NCBI RefSeq assembly: GCF_003056055.1
Contig: NZ_PYFP01000002.1
Coordinates: 558,001-622,000 of the forward strand
Origin: Glaciimonas sp. PCH181
GTDB lineage: Bacteria; Pseudomonadota; Gammaproteobacteria; Burkholderiales; Burkholderiaceae_D
DNA length: 64,000 nt
Direction: 5' to 3'
Position numbers and translations under genes: made by a program. Numbering within the stretch: the first letter of the stretch is position 1; every line of letters begins with the position of its first letter. This document shows, piece after piece, positions 46,922-55,225 of this stretch. The notes under the pieces were generated by a model, which was given only the letters and a program-made list of their open reading frames with translations, did no database searches and had not been told where the DNA came from.

Positions 46922-47476
46922 TTACTTCGGCAACAACACTGTATCGATGACGTTGATCACGCCGTTCGATTGATACACATCGTAGGTGCTGATGCTGGCG
47001 ACATGGCCTCCATCATCGGTCACGTCAATATTGTGCATACCGTTTTGCTTGAAGGTTAATTTACCACCGCTGGCAGTTGGCAACTCAGCCATTCCGCCGC
47101 CCTTTTTGATCGCGCTTGATAGTGCGACAAAATCATAACGGCCTGGTACGACGTGGTAAGTCAGAATCTTGGTCAACGTTGCTTTGTTTTCCGGTTTTAC
47201 TAAAGTATCAACAGTGCCTGCTGGCAGTTTGTTGAAAGCTGCATTGGTTGGTGCAAATACAGTGAAAGGACCTTTTCCTTTCAGTGTGTCGACTAGCCCG
47301 GCAGCCTTAACTGCGGCAACCAGCGTGGTGTGATCGGCCGAATTCACGGCGTTATCGACGATATCTTTACTTGGCAACATACTTTGTCCGCCCACCATCA
47401 CGGTGTTTTCAGCAAAGGCGACATTAGCGGCTAACAAAGCTGCGGAGAGGGTGATGACATAGCTTAATTTACGCAT
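46922..47476 (-). CDS. Secreted fasciclin (FAS1) domain protein
   Basis: A 184-residue protein with a signal peptide (MRKLSYVITLSAALLAANVAFA) and a single FAS1 domain. H1 and H2 family blocks are seen as GPFTVFAPTNAAFNKLP near residues 69-85 and LTYHVVPGRY near 104-113, and NGVINVIDTVLLP closes the domain. FAS1 proteins act in adhesion or the extracellular matrix; the bacterial role is mostly unknown. AAGGA precedes the ATG. It has its own terminator, so it is monocistronic. Confidence 0.93.
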   Translation of the reverse strand: MRKLSYVITLSAALLAANVAFAENTVMVGGQSMLPSKDIVDNAVNSADHTTLVAAVKAAGLVDTLKGKGPFTVFAPTNAAFNKLPAGTVDTLVKPENKATLTKILTYHVVPGRYDFVALSSAIKKGGGMAELPTASGGKLTFKQNGMHNIDVTDDGGHVASISTYDVYQSNGVINVIDTVLLPK

Positions 47477-47737
47477 GATAATTTCCTTGAAAGAGTGAGT
47501 GTTGGGAGCTTGCAGAGAGATATACGCGCGCTTATCGAAACTGGATTCAGTGCTTTAGAAATTATTCAAAAAAATAGCGAAAGGATATAAAGAGGCGGCA
47601 AACAACCGAGGAGAAACTGAAGCAGGGATTTGAAGTAACGCTGAAAAATCTTAGAATACAAAATAGCAAAACTCGGGAGAGCTTTGCCAGAGTTGACAAG
47701 ATAGGCAAGCAACCCTATCCAGGAAATGCAGGAAAAA

Positions 47738-48065
47738 ATGAAGTAAGCCGATAGGCCGGATTCTGTTACGACGTTAAGGCTTGCACCCGCTCGTTATGAC
47801 AACCATTCCTCTAGGCGCTGAATTACTCCAGCGCTCAAGCTTCCTACCCGCACGCTCCGCGAGCAACATCAACGCGTGCCTATTTGGAATTGCTCCGGGT
47901 GGAGGTTACCGCGTTTCACCGTAACTAAATACGCTCGTCTCTGTGGCCCTATTCCTCGCCTCACGGCGGACGGCCATTAACCGTCACCCTGCTCTATGGA
48001 GTCCGGACCTTCCTCCCGCCATGCCACTTGCGCAGCACGACCAGCGATTGTCTGGCTTACTTCAG
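47738..48065 (-). ncRNA. rnpB: RNase P RNA (type A)
   Basis: This is the catalytic RNA of RNase P. The minus strand starts with GAAGTAAGCC (48063-48054), which pairs with GGCTTACTTC at the 3' end (47749-47740) as helix P1. Conserved core blocks are visible: GAGGAAGGTCCGGACTCC near 48015-47998, ACAGAGACGAGCG near 47945-47933 and the 3' GAATCCGGCCTATCGG. A -10-like TAAAAT lies at 48076-48071, about eight bases before the 5' end. Both ends are placed to within a few bases. Confidence 0.95.
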
Positions 48066-48319
48066 CGCGCATTTTACATCAACCCTGCGCCGCCGCGCAG
48101 ATAGTTTCCAGTAATACCATCTTCAGCAATCAATCAACGTCGTCATAATGCCAAAATAGCATGAGACAGCAGTCGGGCCGTTCCGTATAGTCTTTACCTT
48201 AGCGGCGGTGCGCGGTAATCTGGCGCAGCCCTCTTAGGCAATGCCGGTCCTATTTCACAGACGCAAAGGCAGCATTTTCACCCTATTTCTGCACCATTTC
48301 TCTTCATAGGATCAAGCAA

Positions 48320-49588
48320 ATGCATATTTGCGTTTTAGGCGCTGGCGTAATCGGCGTGACCACCGCCTACCGCTTGCTGGAAGCCGGTCATCAGGTAACG
48401 CTGGTCGATGCTGCTGCGTTGCCCGGCTCCCAGACTAGTTGGGGAAATGGCGCGCAGTTGAGCTACTCCTATGTCGCGCCACTGGCGGACGCTTCGGTCT
48501 GGACCCACTGGCCGCACTATTTATTTAGCCCCGAATCGCCACTGACGCTGCGCCCGAAAATGGACCCGGCGCAATGGCGCTGGCTGCTGCATTTTTTAGC
48601 CGCATGCAATGCCAAAACTACGCAAAAAACCACTATCGAATTACTCCGGCTAGCTTTCTTCAGTCGCGATCAGCTAGCGCAACTGACCCAGGCAACGCCC
48701 TTCAATTTTCAGCACAGAATGGCGGGTAAATTGGTGATGTACACCGATAGCAAAGGATTGGTTGCAGCACGCAATCAGGTCGCGTTTCAGGCCGATCACG
48801 GTTGTCGGCAAGAAGTGATCGACGCTGCGCGCTGCCTCGAAATCGAACCCGCGCTGGCGAATGCAAAACGCGACTGGGCCGGTGGTGTCTACACCGCCAG
48901 CGAAGAAGCGGGCGATTGCGCCCTCTTCTGCGAACAACTAGTCGAAGCCATGGCACGTCGGCCACAATTTCGTTTCGCCCACTCAAAACGGATAGGCAAA
49001 CTAGAAATGCGCAATGGCGCGCTGACCGCCGTCCACGCCGGTGACGAAGAAATCGGCGCCGACAAATTCGTGCTGGCGCTAGGCGCACACAGCGCCGCGT
49101 TTGCGCGTCAGGCAGGATTTTCGCTGCCGGTGTATCCGCTAAAAGGCTATAGCATCACCGTCCCGCTGAACGAGAGTGCGCAACAAGCCGCCGCGCCGCA
49201 AGTCTCGATTACCGACCTCTCAAAGAAAATTGTTTACGCACGCTTGGGCGAGCAATTACGCGTCGCTGGCCGGGTCGAAATACTCGGACTTGATCGACGT
49301 ATCCCGGTGCGCGCGATTGACGAACTTAAACGCGGCGTCAGCGAATTATTCCCGGGAAGTCTGGACGCGGTAGCCGATAGCGCGCTGTCGCCATGGGCTG
49401 GTTTTCGCCCGGCCACACCGACCGGCATTCCGATTATCGGCGCATCACCGGTGCCCAATTTATATCTGAACGTAGGTCATGGCAGTCTCGGCTGGACACT
49501 GGCGCATGGCAGTGCAACATTATTATCGCAATTAATAACGGGCGAAATCACCAGCATCGATAGCACGCCATTTACGTTTCAAGGCTAA
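48320..49588 (+). CDS. dadA: D-amino acid dehydrogenase small subunit (DadA-like)
   Basis: The 422-residue FAD flavoenzyme deaminates D-amino acids (mainly D-alanine) to the 2-oxo acid with transfer of electrons to the respiratory chain. The N-terminal Rossmann motif is VLGAGVIGVTTAYRL near residues 5-19, and the DAO-family segment LNVGHGSLGWTLAHGS near 390-405 with its FAD contact is present. WGNGAQLSYSYVAPL near 42-56 is the typical DadA block. AGGAT precedes the ATG. It is not beside an alanine racemase here. Confidence 0.93.
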   Translation: MHICVLGAGVIGVTTAYRLLEAGHQVTLVDAAALPGSQTSWGNGAQLSYSYVAPLADASVWTHWPHYLFSPESPLTLRPKMDPAQWRWLLHFLAACNAKTTQKTTIELLRLAFFSRDQLAQLTQATPFNFQHRMAGKLVMYTDSKGLVAARNQVAFQADHGCRQEVIDAARCLEIEPALANAKRDWAGGVYTASEEAGDCALFCEQLVEAMARRPQFRFAHSKRIGKLEMRNGALTAVHAGDEEIGADKFVLALGAHSAAFARQAGFSLPVYPLKGYSITVPLNESAQQAAAPQVSITDLSKKIVYARLGEQLRVAGRVEILGLDRRIPVRAIDELKRGVSELFPGSLDAVADSALSPWAGFRPATPTGIPIIGASPVPNLYLNVGHGSLGWTLAHGSATLLSQLITGEITSIDSTPFTFQG

Positions 49589-49843
49589 GCAACCTCGCCC
49601 AGATAAGCTGCCTGAGGGGCGTGATTCGCAGCGCGGCGAGACCTCTTCCGCTTTATTGCACCCTTAGTCAGACCTATTTCCCACGGCACGTTCGGCCTAA
49701 AAATCTCCCCGTAATTAAGGCAAAAACCTATCTTGCAAGGTAAATCTTGCCGCTAACGCCGTCCTCAGTCTAGAATCTGTGATCGACACATTTCAGCAGC
49801 ATCCAGCCCGCGGAATGACCAAAAAAGGCAAGCCAGATATCTC

Positions 49844-50521
49844 ATGCAATTCCACCTCCTCGCCTTTCTAAAGACTGTTTTCTTTGTGCTGGCAGCGCTA
49901 TTGCCGATCCTGAATCCGCCCGGTAACGCACCAATTTTCCATTCGCTTACCGCTGGCGCATCGGACAGCACCCGCAATGCGCTGGCCTGGCGCGTCGCCG
50001 TCAACACCTTCATTCTGTTAGTCGCAGGGATGTTCATCGGCACGCATGTTCTCGCTTTTTTCGGCATCTCGCTGCCGGTAGTAAAAGTCGCCGGTGGCCT
50101 GTTAGTCATTGCCACCGCCTGGAAATTGCTGGATATGGAAGAAGCGCCAAAAGTGGACGCTATTCCCGGCTCACTCTGGACCAAAGAACTGGCCTCCAAA
50201 AAAGCCTTTTATCCGCTCACATTCCCATTTACAGTCGGGCCGGGATCGATTTCGGTCGCCATTACGTTAGGGGCCGGACTTCGAATTCCTGACGTGCCCA
50301 TCGTCATTACATTGGTGGCCGCCGTCGTGGCATTGGCACTGGCAGCGGCAACCGTTTATTTCAGCAATCGTTTTGCTGGCGTGCTGGTGCGTCTACTGGG
50401 CGACACCGGCACAACCGTGATGCTGCGCATGTATTCGTTTATCTTGTTATGTATCGGCGTGCAGATTATGTGGGACGGCATCATCGGATTGTTACGCCAA
50501 TTACGTGCGCTTGGCCTGTAA
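49844..50521 (+). CDS. MarC-family integral membrane protein
   Basis: The 225-residue protein has six hydrophobic helices and the MarC/UPF0056 signature: FVLAALLPILNPPGNAPIF near residues 14-32, VKVAGGLLVIATAWKLL near 80-96 and FYPLTFPFTVGPGSISVAITLG near 121-142. The family was once linked to antibiotic resistance but has no established function. It is monocistronic and lies between dadA and an entericidin-like gene. Confidence 0.9.
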   Translation: MQFHLLAFLKTVFFVLAALLPILNPPGNAPIFHSLTAGASDSTRNALAWRVAVNTFILLVAGMFIGTHVLAFFGISLPVVKVAGGLLVIATAWKLLDMEEAPKVDAIPGSLWTKELASKKAFYPLTFPFTVGPGSISVAITLGAGLRIPDVPIVITLVAAVVALALAAATVYFSNRFAGVLVRLLGDTGTTVMLRMYSFILLCIGVQIMWDGIIGLLRQLRALGL

Positions 50522-50722
50522 TTATCTCGGGTATGGTGCCTCTGCCACTTTCCTTGCGCCATTTGTTACGGAACAACAGAATATTGACTAGCTATGGACA
50601 CAGTCTTTGTGAAGGCTTAATCTAATGCTGACTTCTCTCGTCTGGCGGGATTGGTCAACAAACGAATATCAGCAATTCCCAGGTAATCGCCATAGTTTTA
50701 TTAACAGCATCAGGAGCCCACT

Positions 50723-50872
50723 ATGATCAAGAAAATCATTTCGATCGCAGCAGTAATCAGCATGTTCGGTATCCTATCCGCCTGCAACACATTTGAAGGT
50801 ATGGGCAAGGATGTTCAGAAGGGCGGCGAGAAAGTGCAAGATGCGGCGCAAGATACCAAAGCAAAAATGTAA
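50723..50872 (+). CDS. Entericidin A/B-like lipoprotein, 49 residues
   Basis: The 49-residue product begins MIKKIISIAAVISMFGILSAC with a lipobox (LSAC) and ends DAAQDTKAKM. The mature chain contains TFEGMGKDVQKGGEKVQD, typical of entericidins, the small membrane lipoproteins of the EcnAB toxin/antidote pair. Only one gene is seen, so an antidote-type single entericidin is likely. CAGGAG precedes the ATG and a strong terminator follows. Confidence 0.92.
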   Translation: MIKKIISIAAVISMFGILSACNTFEGMGKDVQKGGEKVQDAAQDTKAKM

Positions 50873-50905
50873 TTAAGCAGTCAGCAATAACGCCGAACAT
50901 TCGGC

Positions 50906-50936
50906 AAAAAAAACCCGACATCAGGTCGGGTTTTTT
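50906..50936. terminator. Bidirectional terminator after the entericidin-like gene
   Basis: CCCGAC (50914-50919) and GTCGGG (50925-50930) form the stem. Eight A precede it and six T follow, so it can end transcripts from both sides (entericidin on plus, RhaM cluster on minus). Confidence 0.92.
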
Positions 50937-51026
50937 ATTCGCCGTTCACATTAAAAAAACGCAAAGTTTGTCACAGCATCCATCAAATCGATCAAAAATT
51001 TCTTGCAGACAAACACCTTTTTTCGA

Positions 51027-51356
51027 TCAATCCATATGAAACACTGTTTCCATCATTGCCCAATGCTCACCCTCTAAACGTGAAGCGAGCGGTTGTTGAC
51101 AGGGACCACAGATACGCCACCATCTTTTGGTTTCCGCATCTTCCCCAATTTGGGCCATATCTGCATCAAAATCATTCCCGTGATATTCCCAGCAGCCGAA
51201 CAGAAGATTTTCCGGCTCTCGCAAAAAAATCGTGTAATTACGTATATTCGCCTTCTGCAAAGTCGCTAACACTTGCGGCCACACCGCTGCATGCAGCGCC
51301 TTGTATTCCACAATACTTTCTGGGTTAATGCCTATTACCATTCCCATTTTCTGCAT
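51027..51356 (-). CDS. L-rhamnose mutarotase-like protein (RhaM family)
   Basis: The 109-residue protein matches the RhaM/DUF718 family: NPESIVEYKALHAAVWPQVL near residues 11-30 with the conserved His and Trp, NYTIFLREPENLLFGCWEYHG near 40-60 and WWRICGPCQQPL near 78-89. RhaM interconverts anomers of L-rhamnose; relatives act on other L-sugars or L-fucose. Here it is the last gene of the sugar-acid cluster and no rhamnose isomerase or kinase is nearby, so another aldose is likely. A bidirectional terminator follows. Confidence 0.88.
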   Translation of the reverse strand: MQKMGMVIGINPESIVEYKALHAAVWPQVLATLQKANIRNYTIFLREPENLLFGCWEYHGNDFDADMAQIGEDAETKRWWRICGPCQQPLASRLEGEHWAMMETVFHMD

Positions 51357-51452
51357 GTCTTTTCTCGCTATTAGGCGTTCGAATTACACCGAAAAACGCT
51401 GTGCATCTGAGTCTTCAGGCAGCACTTCAACGATCTCGTTCATGGCATATAT

Positions 51453-52466
51453 TTAAGCCCCAATCGGCACCGGCGCACGTTCATCGATAAGTCCTTGCGA
51501 TTGCAGCGTTGACCATAACTCCGCAGGAATCGGCATTTCAAACCAAGCAATATTTTGACGAAGCTGTGCCACGTCTTTGACGCCGGGAATACACGAAACA
51601 ACCGCCGGATGCGCCATCGGAAACTGCAATGCGGCCGCAGGCAGCGGCACATCAAAACGACGGCAAACGGCCTCCAACGCCGCCACCCGCTGAACAATCT
51701 CGGTGGGCGCATCCATATAATTAAATTTTGGCAGGCCAGCAAGAATCCCCGAATTAAACGGCCCACCAATCACGATGGCATTACCAGCGCGTTCGCAGGC
51801 CTCCAGCAATGGTGACAGACTCGTCTGCTCTAGCAATGTGTAGCGGCCGGCCAGTAACGTGCAATCCAGATCAATTTCCTGCATGCTGTCATACACGATT
51901 TCCCACTCGTTCACGCCCAATCCTATCGCCGCCACTTGACCACTATTACGCAGCGCATCCAGCGCTTTAAATCCGCCGCCGCTAGTCAGTTGCTGCCAGT
52001 AATGGTCATGCAGATCGCCATGCGTGGTGCGCCCGATATCGTGCACAAACAGCATGTCCACATGCGCCAGTCCAAGCCGTTGCAAACTATCTTCGTGAGA
52101 GCGCATGACACCGTCATAAGTGTAGTCAAAAATGGGCCGAAACGGCAGCGGCGCGGCCCAGCCGTTTTCACCCGGCTGCACCGTCGCATCCGGGTTCATC
52201 AGACGTCCGACTTTGGTGCTGATCACGTAATCAGCGCGTGGACGTTCGCGTAAAGCCGTACCAAATCGATGCTCGGATAAAGTAAATCCATAATACGGCG
52301 CGGTGTCAAAATAACGTAGTCCAAGCGCCCACGCTTCATCCACCGCCGCACGCGCATCGGCGTCGCTGGTGGCGGTATACAAACCGCCGATAACTGCGCC
52401 GCCCATACCCAACGCGGTTAATTCCAGGCCGCTGCGAGGAAGTTGAAATCTATCTTTAGCGAGCAT
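51453..52466 (-). CDS. Aldo/keto reductase, probable aldose 1-dehydrogenase
   Basis: A 337-residue (alpha/beta)8 aldo/keto reductase with YFDTAPYYGFTLSEHRFGTAL near residues 52-72 and the active-site tetrad (Asp in FDTAP, Tyr in YYGF, Lys in VISTKVGRL near 80-88, His in LFVHDIGR near 138-145). Its nearest known relatives appear to be the L-fucose/L-galactose or D-threo-aldose 1-dehydrogenases, which make aldonolactones with NAD(P). Together with the altronate genes this suggests oxidation of an L-aldose. AGGAAA lies ahead of the ATG. Confidence 0.88.
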   Translation of the reverse strand: MLAKDRFQLPRSGLELTALGMGGAVIGGLYTATSDADARAAVDEAWALGLRYFDTAPYYGFTLSEHRFGTALRERPRADYVISTKVGRLMNPDATVQPGENGWAAPLPFRPIFDYTYDGVMRSHEDSLQRLGLAHVDMLFVHDIGRTTHGDLHDHYWQQLTSGGGFKALDALRNSGQVAAIGLGVNEWEIVYDSMQEIDLDCTLLAGRYTLLEQTSLSPLLEACERAGNAIVIGGPFNSGILAGLPKFNYMDAPTEIVQRVAALEAVCRRFDVPLPAAALQFPMAHPAVVSCIPGVKDVAQLRQNIAWFEMPIPAELWSTLQSQGLIDERAPVPIGA

Positions 52467-52504
52467 ATTTATTTCCTAATCAGGCACATTAAAAAAATCC
52501 GATA

Positions 52505-53716
52505 TCAAGCACGCCGCAGCGGAAAACAACTTGGGCCGGATGGCTCAAAACGTTTGTAAGTGAGGATAAATTCTTGATGGCCGAGCAATTCAGAGCGGCT
52601 TAATTCACCATTCGCCACATCACAAACCAGCGCCACAATCTCTGCGCCGACTTCCTCCAAATTCGCTTCACCGGTCAAAATACGACCAGCATTAACGTCC
52701 ATATCGTCGGATAGTTGCGCATAGGTTTCTGGATTCGCGCAAACTTTGATGACCGGAGAAATAGCCGAACCGACCACCGAACCACGTCCGGTAGTGAACA
52801 ACGTGATATGCGCACCGCAAGAAATCAATTCAACAATTTCAGCATTATCGGAAATATTCGGAAAGCCAAACCGCGGCTCGCCATCCGGAACCACATCGAG
52901 CAAATACAAACCGCCACCGGGTGCCTGATCGCCGGGCTTTAAAATACCGCAAATCGACGATGCACCGCTCTTGGCATACGCGCCCAATGATTTTTCTTCC
53001 TGCGTCGTTAAGCCACCATCCGCATTGCCCGGCGAAAAACTGCCGTGGCCCATGATGGTGTAATAATTCGCAGCCTTGGCAACTGTATCGACAATCGCGT
53101 TGCCAAGTTCGGGTGTCACCGCCCGATTTTTCATATGATATTCGCAGCCAACCAGCTCGCCGGTTTCTTCAAAAATGCAGGTGCTACCAGCATCGATCAG
53201 CATATCGAACGCGCGTCCCACTGCTGGATTCGCCGTGATGCCGCTGGTGCTGTCAGAGCCGCCGCAAATGGTAGCGACTACCAGCTCGCTCAACGCCATC
53301 GGTACTCTGGGCTGCTGCGCAATATCCTCTAGCGCCCATTGCACCCATTCAACACCGCTGCTAACGCTTAAGCGGGTACCCTTGTTTTCCTGAATCGTAA
53401 TCGTATGCACCGGGCGTTCGCTGGCGGCTACCACGTCGGCTAAGCCGTGCTTGTTAAAACCTTCGCAGCCCAATGACACCAGCAAAACCGCACCAACGTT
53501 GGGATGCGTCACCAGGCGGCGCATCACCTGGTCAGCGTATTCATTTGGAAAACAACCGGCAAATCCAATCAAATGCACAGGTTGGTCCGGAAACATATTG
53601 ACGACTTGCCGGGCGACGTGATGCGCGCATTCCACCATATATGCGACGACAACAATATTGCGTATCCCCTTGCGTCCGTCTGCCCGCAAATAGCCGGAAA
53701 TTTCCGTGGTACTCAT
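52505..53716 (-). CDS. UxaA-family dehydratase large subunit
   Basis: The 403-residue protein matches the C-terminal, catalytic domain of altronate/galactarate dehydratases (UxaA/GarD): GYLRADGRKGIRNIVVV near residues 8-24, LVSLGCEGFN near 78-87, TICGGSDSTSGITANPAVGRA near 148-168 and FTTGRGSVVGSA near 304-315. Such enzymes remove water from D-altronate to give 2-keto-3-deoxy-D-gluconate. In E. coli the two domains are fused; here the small domain is a separate gene three bases upstream. Sulfolactate lyase SuyB is a relative, so substrate choice rests on context. Confidence 0.9.
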   Translation of the reverse strand: MSTTEISGYLRADGRKGIRNIVVVAYMVECAHHVARQVVNMFPDQPVHLIGFAGCFPNEYADQVMRRLVTHPNVGAVLLVSLGCEGFNKHGLADVVAASERPVHTITIQENKGTRLSVSSGVEWVQWALEDIAQQPRVPMALSELVVATICGGSDSTSGITANPAVGRAFDMLIDAGSTCIFEETGELVGCEYHMKNRAVTPELGNAIVDTVAKAANYYTIMGHGSFSPGNADGGLTTQEEKSLGAYAKSGASSICGILKPGDQAPGGGLYLLDVVPDGEPRFGFPNISDNAEIVELISCGAHITLFTTGRGSVVGSAISPVIKVCANPETYAQLSDDMDVNAGRILTGEANLEEVGAEIVALVCDVANGELSRSELLGHQEFILTYKRFEPSGPSCFPLRRA

Positions 53717-53719
53717 GGC

Positions 53720-54052
53720 TTACCTCTCAATAAAATGATGACCGTCACCGCTCAGGGTGTAGGTCGGAATGTAGTCGCTCTCCAGATTGTGGGTATGAAT
53801 ATGCTGCCCAATGGCAATCGGCTGAGACACGCTGCCAATCGGCGCGCCATACCGCACCACTTTTTCGCCAATCGCCAATGCGCGGCGGGCCAGTTTGTGG
53901 CCGATGTCGATAGCCTGTGTCAGCGTGATTTCCTGCCCATCAATCAACACGATATCCCCAGCGCAAAGCGCAGAGCGGGCGATAACACAATTGTCTTGCG
54001 CAGACATCAGCAATACGCCGAAAACGCGCGCAGGGGTGCTAGTGGTCACCAT
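53720..54052 (-). CDS. UxaA-family dehydratase small (SAF) subunit
   Basis: The 110-residue protein matches the N-terminal SAF domain of UxaA-type dehydratases, with LARRALAIGEKVVRYGAPIGSVSQPIAIGQHIHTHNL near residues 55-91. It pairs with the large subunit, whose start follows after three bases. The ATG at 54052 has AGGTG ahead; a GTG at 54061 is in frame and would add three residues. It precedes the large gene in transcription and follows the GntR regulator. Confidence 0.87.
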   Translation of the reverse strand: MVTTSTPARVFGVLLMSAQDNCVIARSALCAGDIVLIDGQEITLTQAIDIGHKLARRALAIGEKVVRYGAPIGSVSQPIAIGQHIHTHNLESDYIPTYTLSGDGHHFIER

Positions 54053-54146
54053 GCGGTACACCTATAAAAAAGGGGATAAAAAAGAAGGCTGCGAACAGCC
54101 ATCAACGGCCTGAATAAAAGGCCGTTGGTCATCAATAAAAAGCGGA

Positions 54147-55061
54147 TTAAGCTGCTTCGGGAGCTTGTCCGCGAGTGCGGATGGAGGTCAGCAGCGAGGT
54201 CCGGGCGGAGTGTAAATGACTGCGCATACACTCCAGCGCTTTGCTCGGATTTTGCTCCTCCAGCGCCAGCAGAATCGCCAGATGTTCGGTCAAGGCGTAG
54301 CTGTTGCGCTCCATCTCCTCGCCTTTGTCCCACTGATAATGATAGTGAAATACGAAAGAAATGATGTCGTAAAATTCCTGCGCAAATCGATTGTGCAGCA
54401 AGCCGATCAAGAAAGTATGAAACTCGCGATCCAGCGCCGGAAACTCGCCGTAGCGCGTTTTCATTTTTGGCTTCAATTGCTGGTGTTTGGCGATCAATCG
54501 GGCGAGTTCTTTGTAGGCAGGATCGGACGACGGAAGACTGCAAAAACGTTCGACCGCAGCGATTTCGAACATCTGCCGCATATCCGCCAACTCCTGCGCA
54601 AATGAAGGATCGAAGGCGCACAGACGCCAACCGCCACGCGGCTTTTTCTCGATCAAACCAAAGCGAGAAAAACCGATCAGAAATTCCCGGATACTGACGG
54701 TGCTGGTCCCTGCCTCTCGCGCCAATTCTACTTCCGAAAACTCGGCCCCCGGCTGCATATCGCGCTGGAACACGCGCTCCATCATGACCTGCTGAATACG
54801 CTCCATGCCAGATTGCAATTCCGCCACGTCGAAATAGTCGTCCTCGGTCGGCCGCCGTATAAGTTGGCGATCCGTCAGCCCATTGATCACGCCCCGCGTG
54901 TGCAAATAAGCCATCGCGCTGCGCACCACTGTGCGGCTGCCCTGACAGGTCGTTGCCAGAAATTGTTCGGATGGCAGTGCTTCGCCCACTGTCATGTTGC
55001 CGGCGATGAATTCCAATAACAGATTGGTCGACTTTTTGAAGATGGTAGGTGGTTTTGACAT
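54147..55061 (-). CDS. GntR regulator with two DNA-binding domains and an FCD domain
   Basis: The 304-residue protein has two winged-helix segments. The first (residues 10-70) contains GEALPSEQFLA and GSRTVVRSAMAYLHTRGV. The second (about 87-145) contains MQPGAEFSEVELAREAGTS and a STVSIREFLIGFSRFGLIEKKPRGG helix pair. The C-terminal part (150-290) matches an FCD ligand domain with DMRQMFEIAAVERF and HTFLIGLLHNRFAQEFYD. Duplicated GntR domains are unusual. It probably controls the surrounding sugar-acid genes. The ATG at 55061 is preferred over a TTG at 55079. Confidence 0.87.
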   Translation of the reverse strand: MSKPPTIFKKSTNLLLEFIAGNMTVGEALPSEQFLATTCQGSRTVVRSAMAYLHTRGVINGLTDRQLIRRPTEDDYFDVAELQSGMERIQQVMMERVFQRDMQPGAEFSEVELAREAGTSTVSIREFLIGFSRFGLIEKKPRGGWRLCAFDPSFAQELADMRQMFEIAAVERFCSLPSSDPAYKELARLIAKHQQLKPKMKTRYGEFPALDREFHTFLIGLLHNRFAQEFYDIISFVFHYHYQWDKGEEMERNSYALTEHLAILLALEEQNPSKALECMRSHLHSARTSLLTSIRTRGQAPEAA

Positions 55062-55129
55062 CGAATTTTGTCTGTGCAATTGCCGCGTTGCGCGTGGTTA
55101 AGACTACCTGAGAATACGCAATAAATTTC

Positions 55130-55159
55130 ATAGTATTTTACCAGTAAAAAACAATTCAA
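55130..55159 (-). promoter_or_regulatory. Promoter with palindromic operator for the GntR-UxaA operon
   Basis: TTGAAT (55159-55154) and TACTAT (55135-55130) are spaced by 18 bases on the minus strand. The spacer holds the palindrome TTTTAC-YR-GTAAAA (55136-55149: TTTTACCAGTAAAA on plus). Binding there would block the promoter, as expected for autoregulation by the adjacent GntR protein. The regulator start at 55061 is about 70 bases downstream. Confidence 0.55.
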
Positions 55160-55225
55160 CTTGCGCCTTCACGGGCTGAAATACGCCTTTTTGATCGTTC
55201 CGGCGCAATAAATTGTTCGGGCGCA

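Noticed and set aside
51384..51444. 19-codon minus-strand frame between the aldo/keto reductase and RhaM genes
   Set aside because: Too short to support; no family or overlap that favours translation.
54046..55131. 361-codon minus-strand frame overlapping the GntR gene
   Set aside because: It lies in another frame of the same strand across the GntR gene; the peptide has no family pattern and is a shadow.
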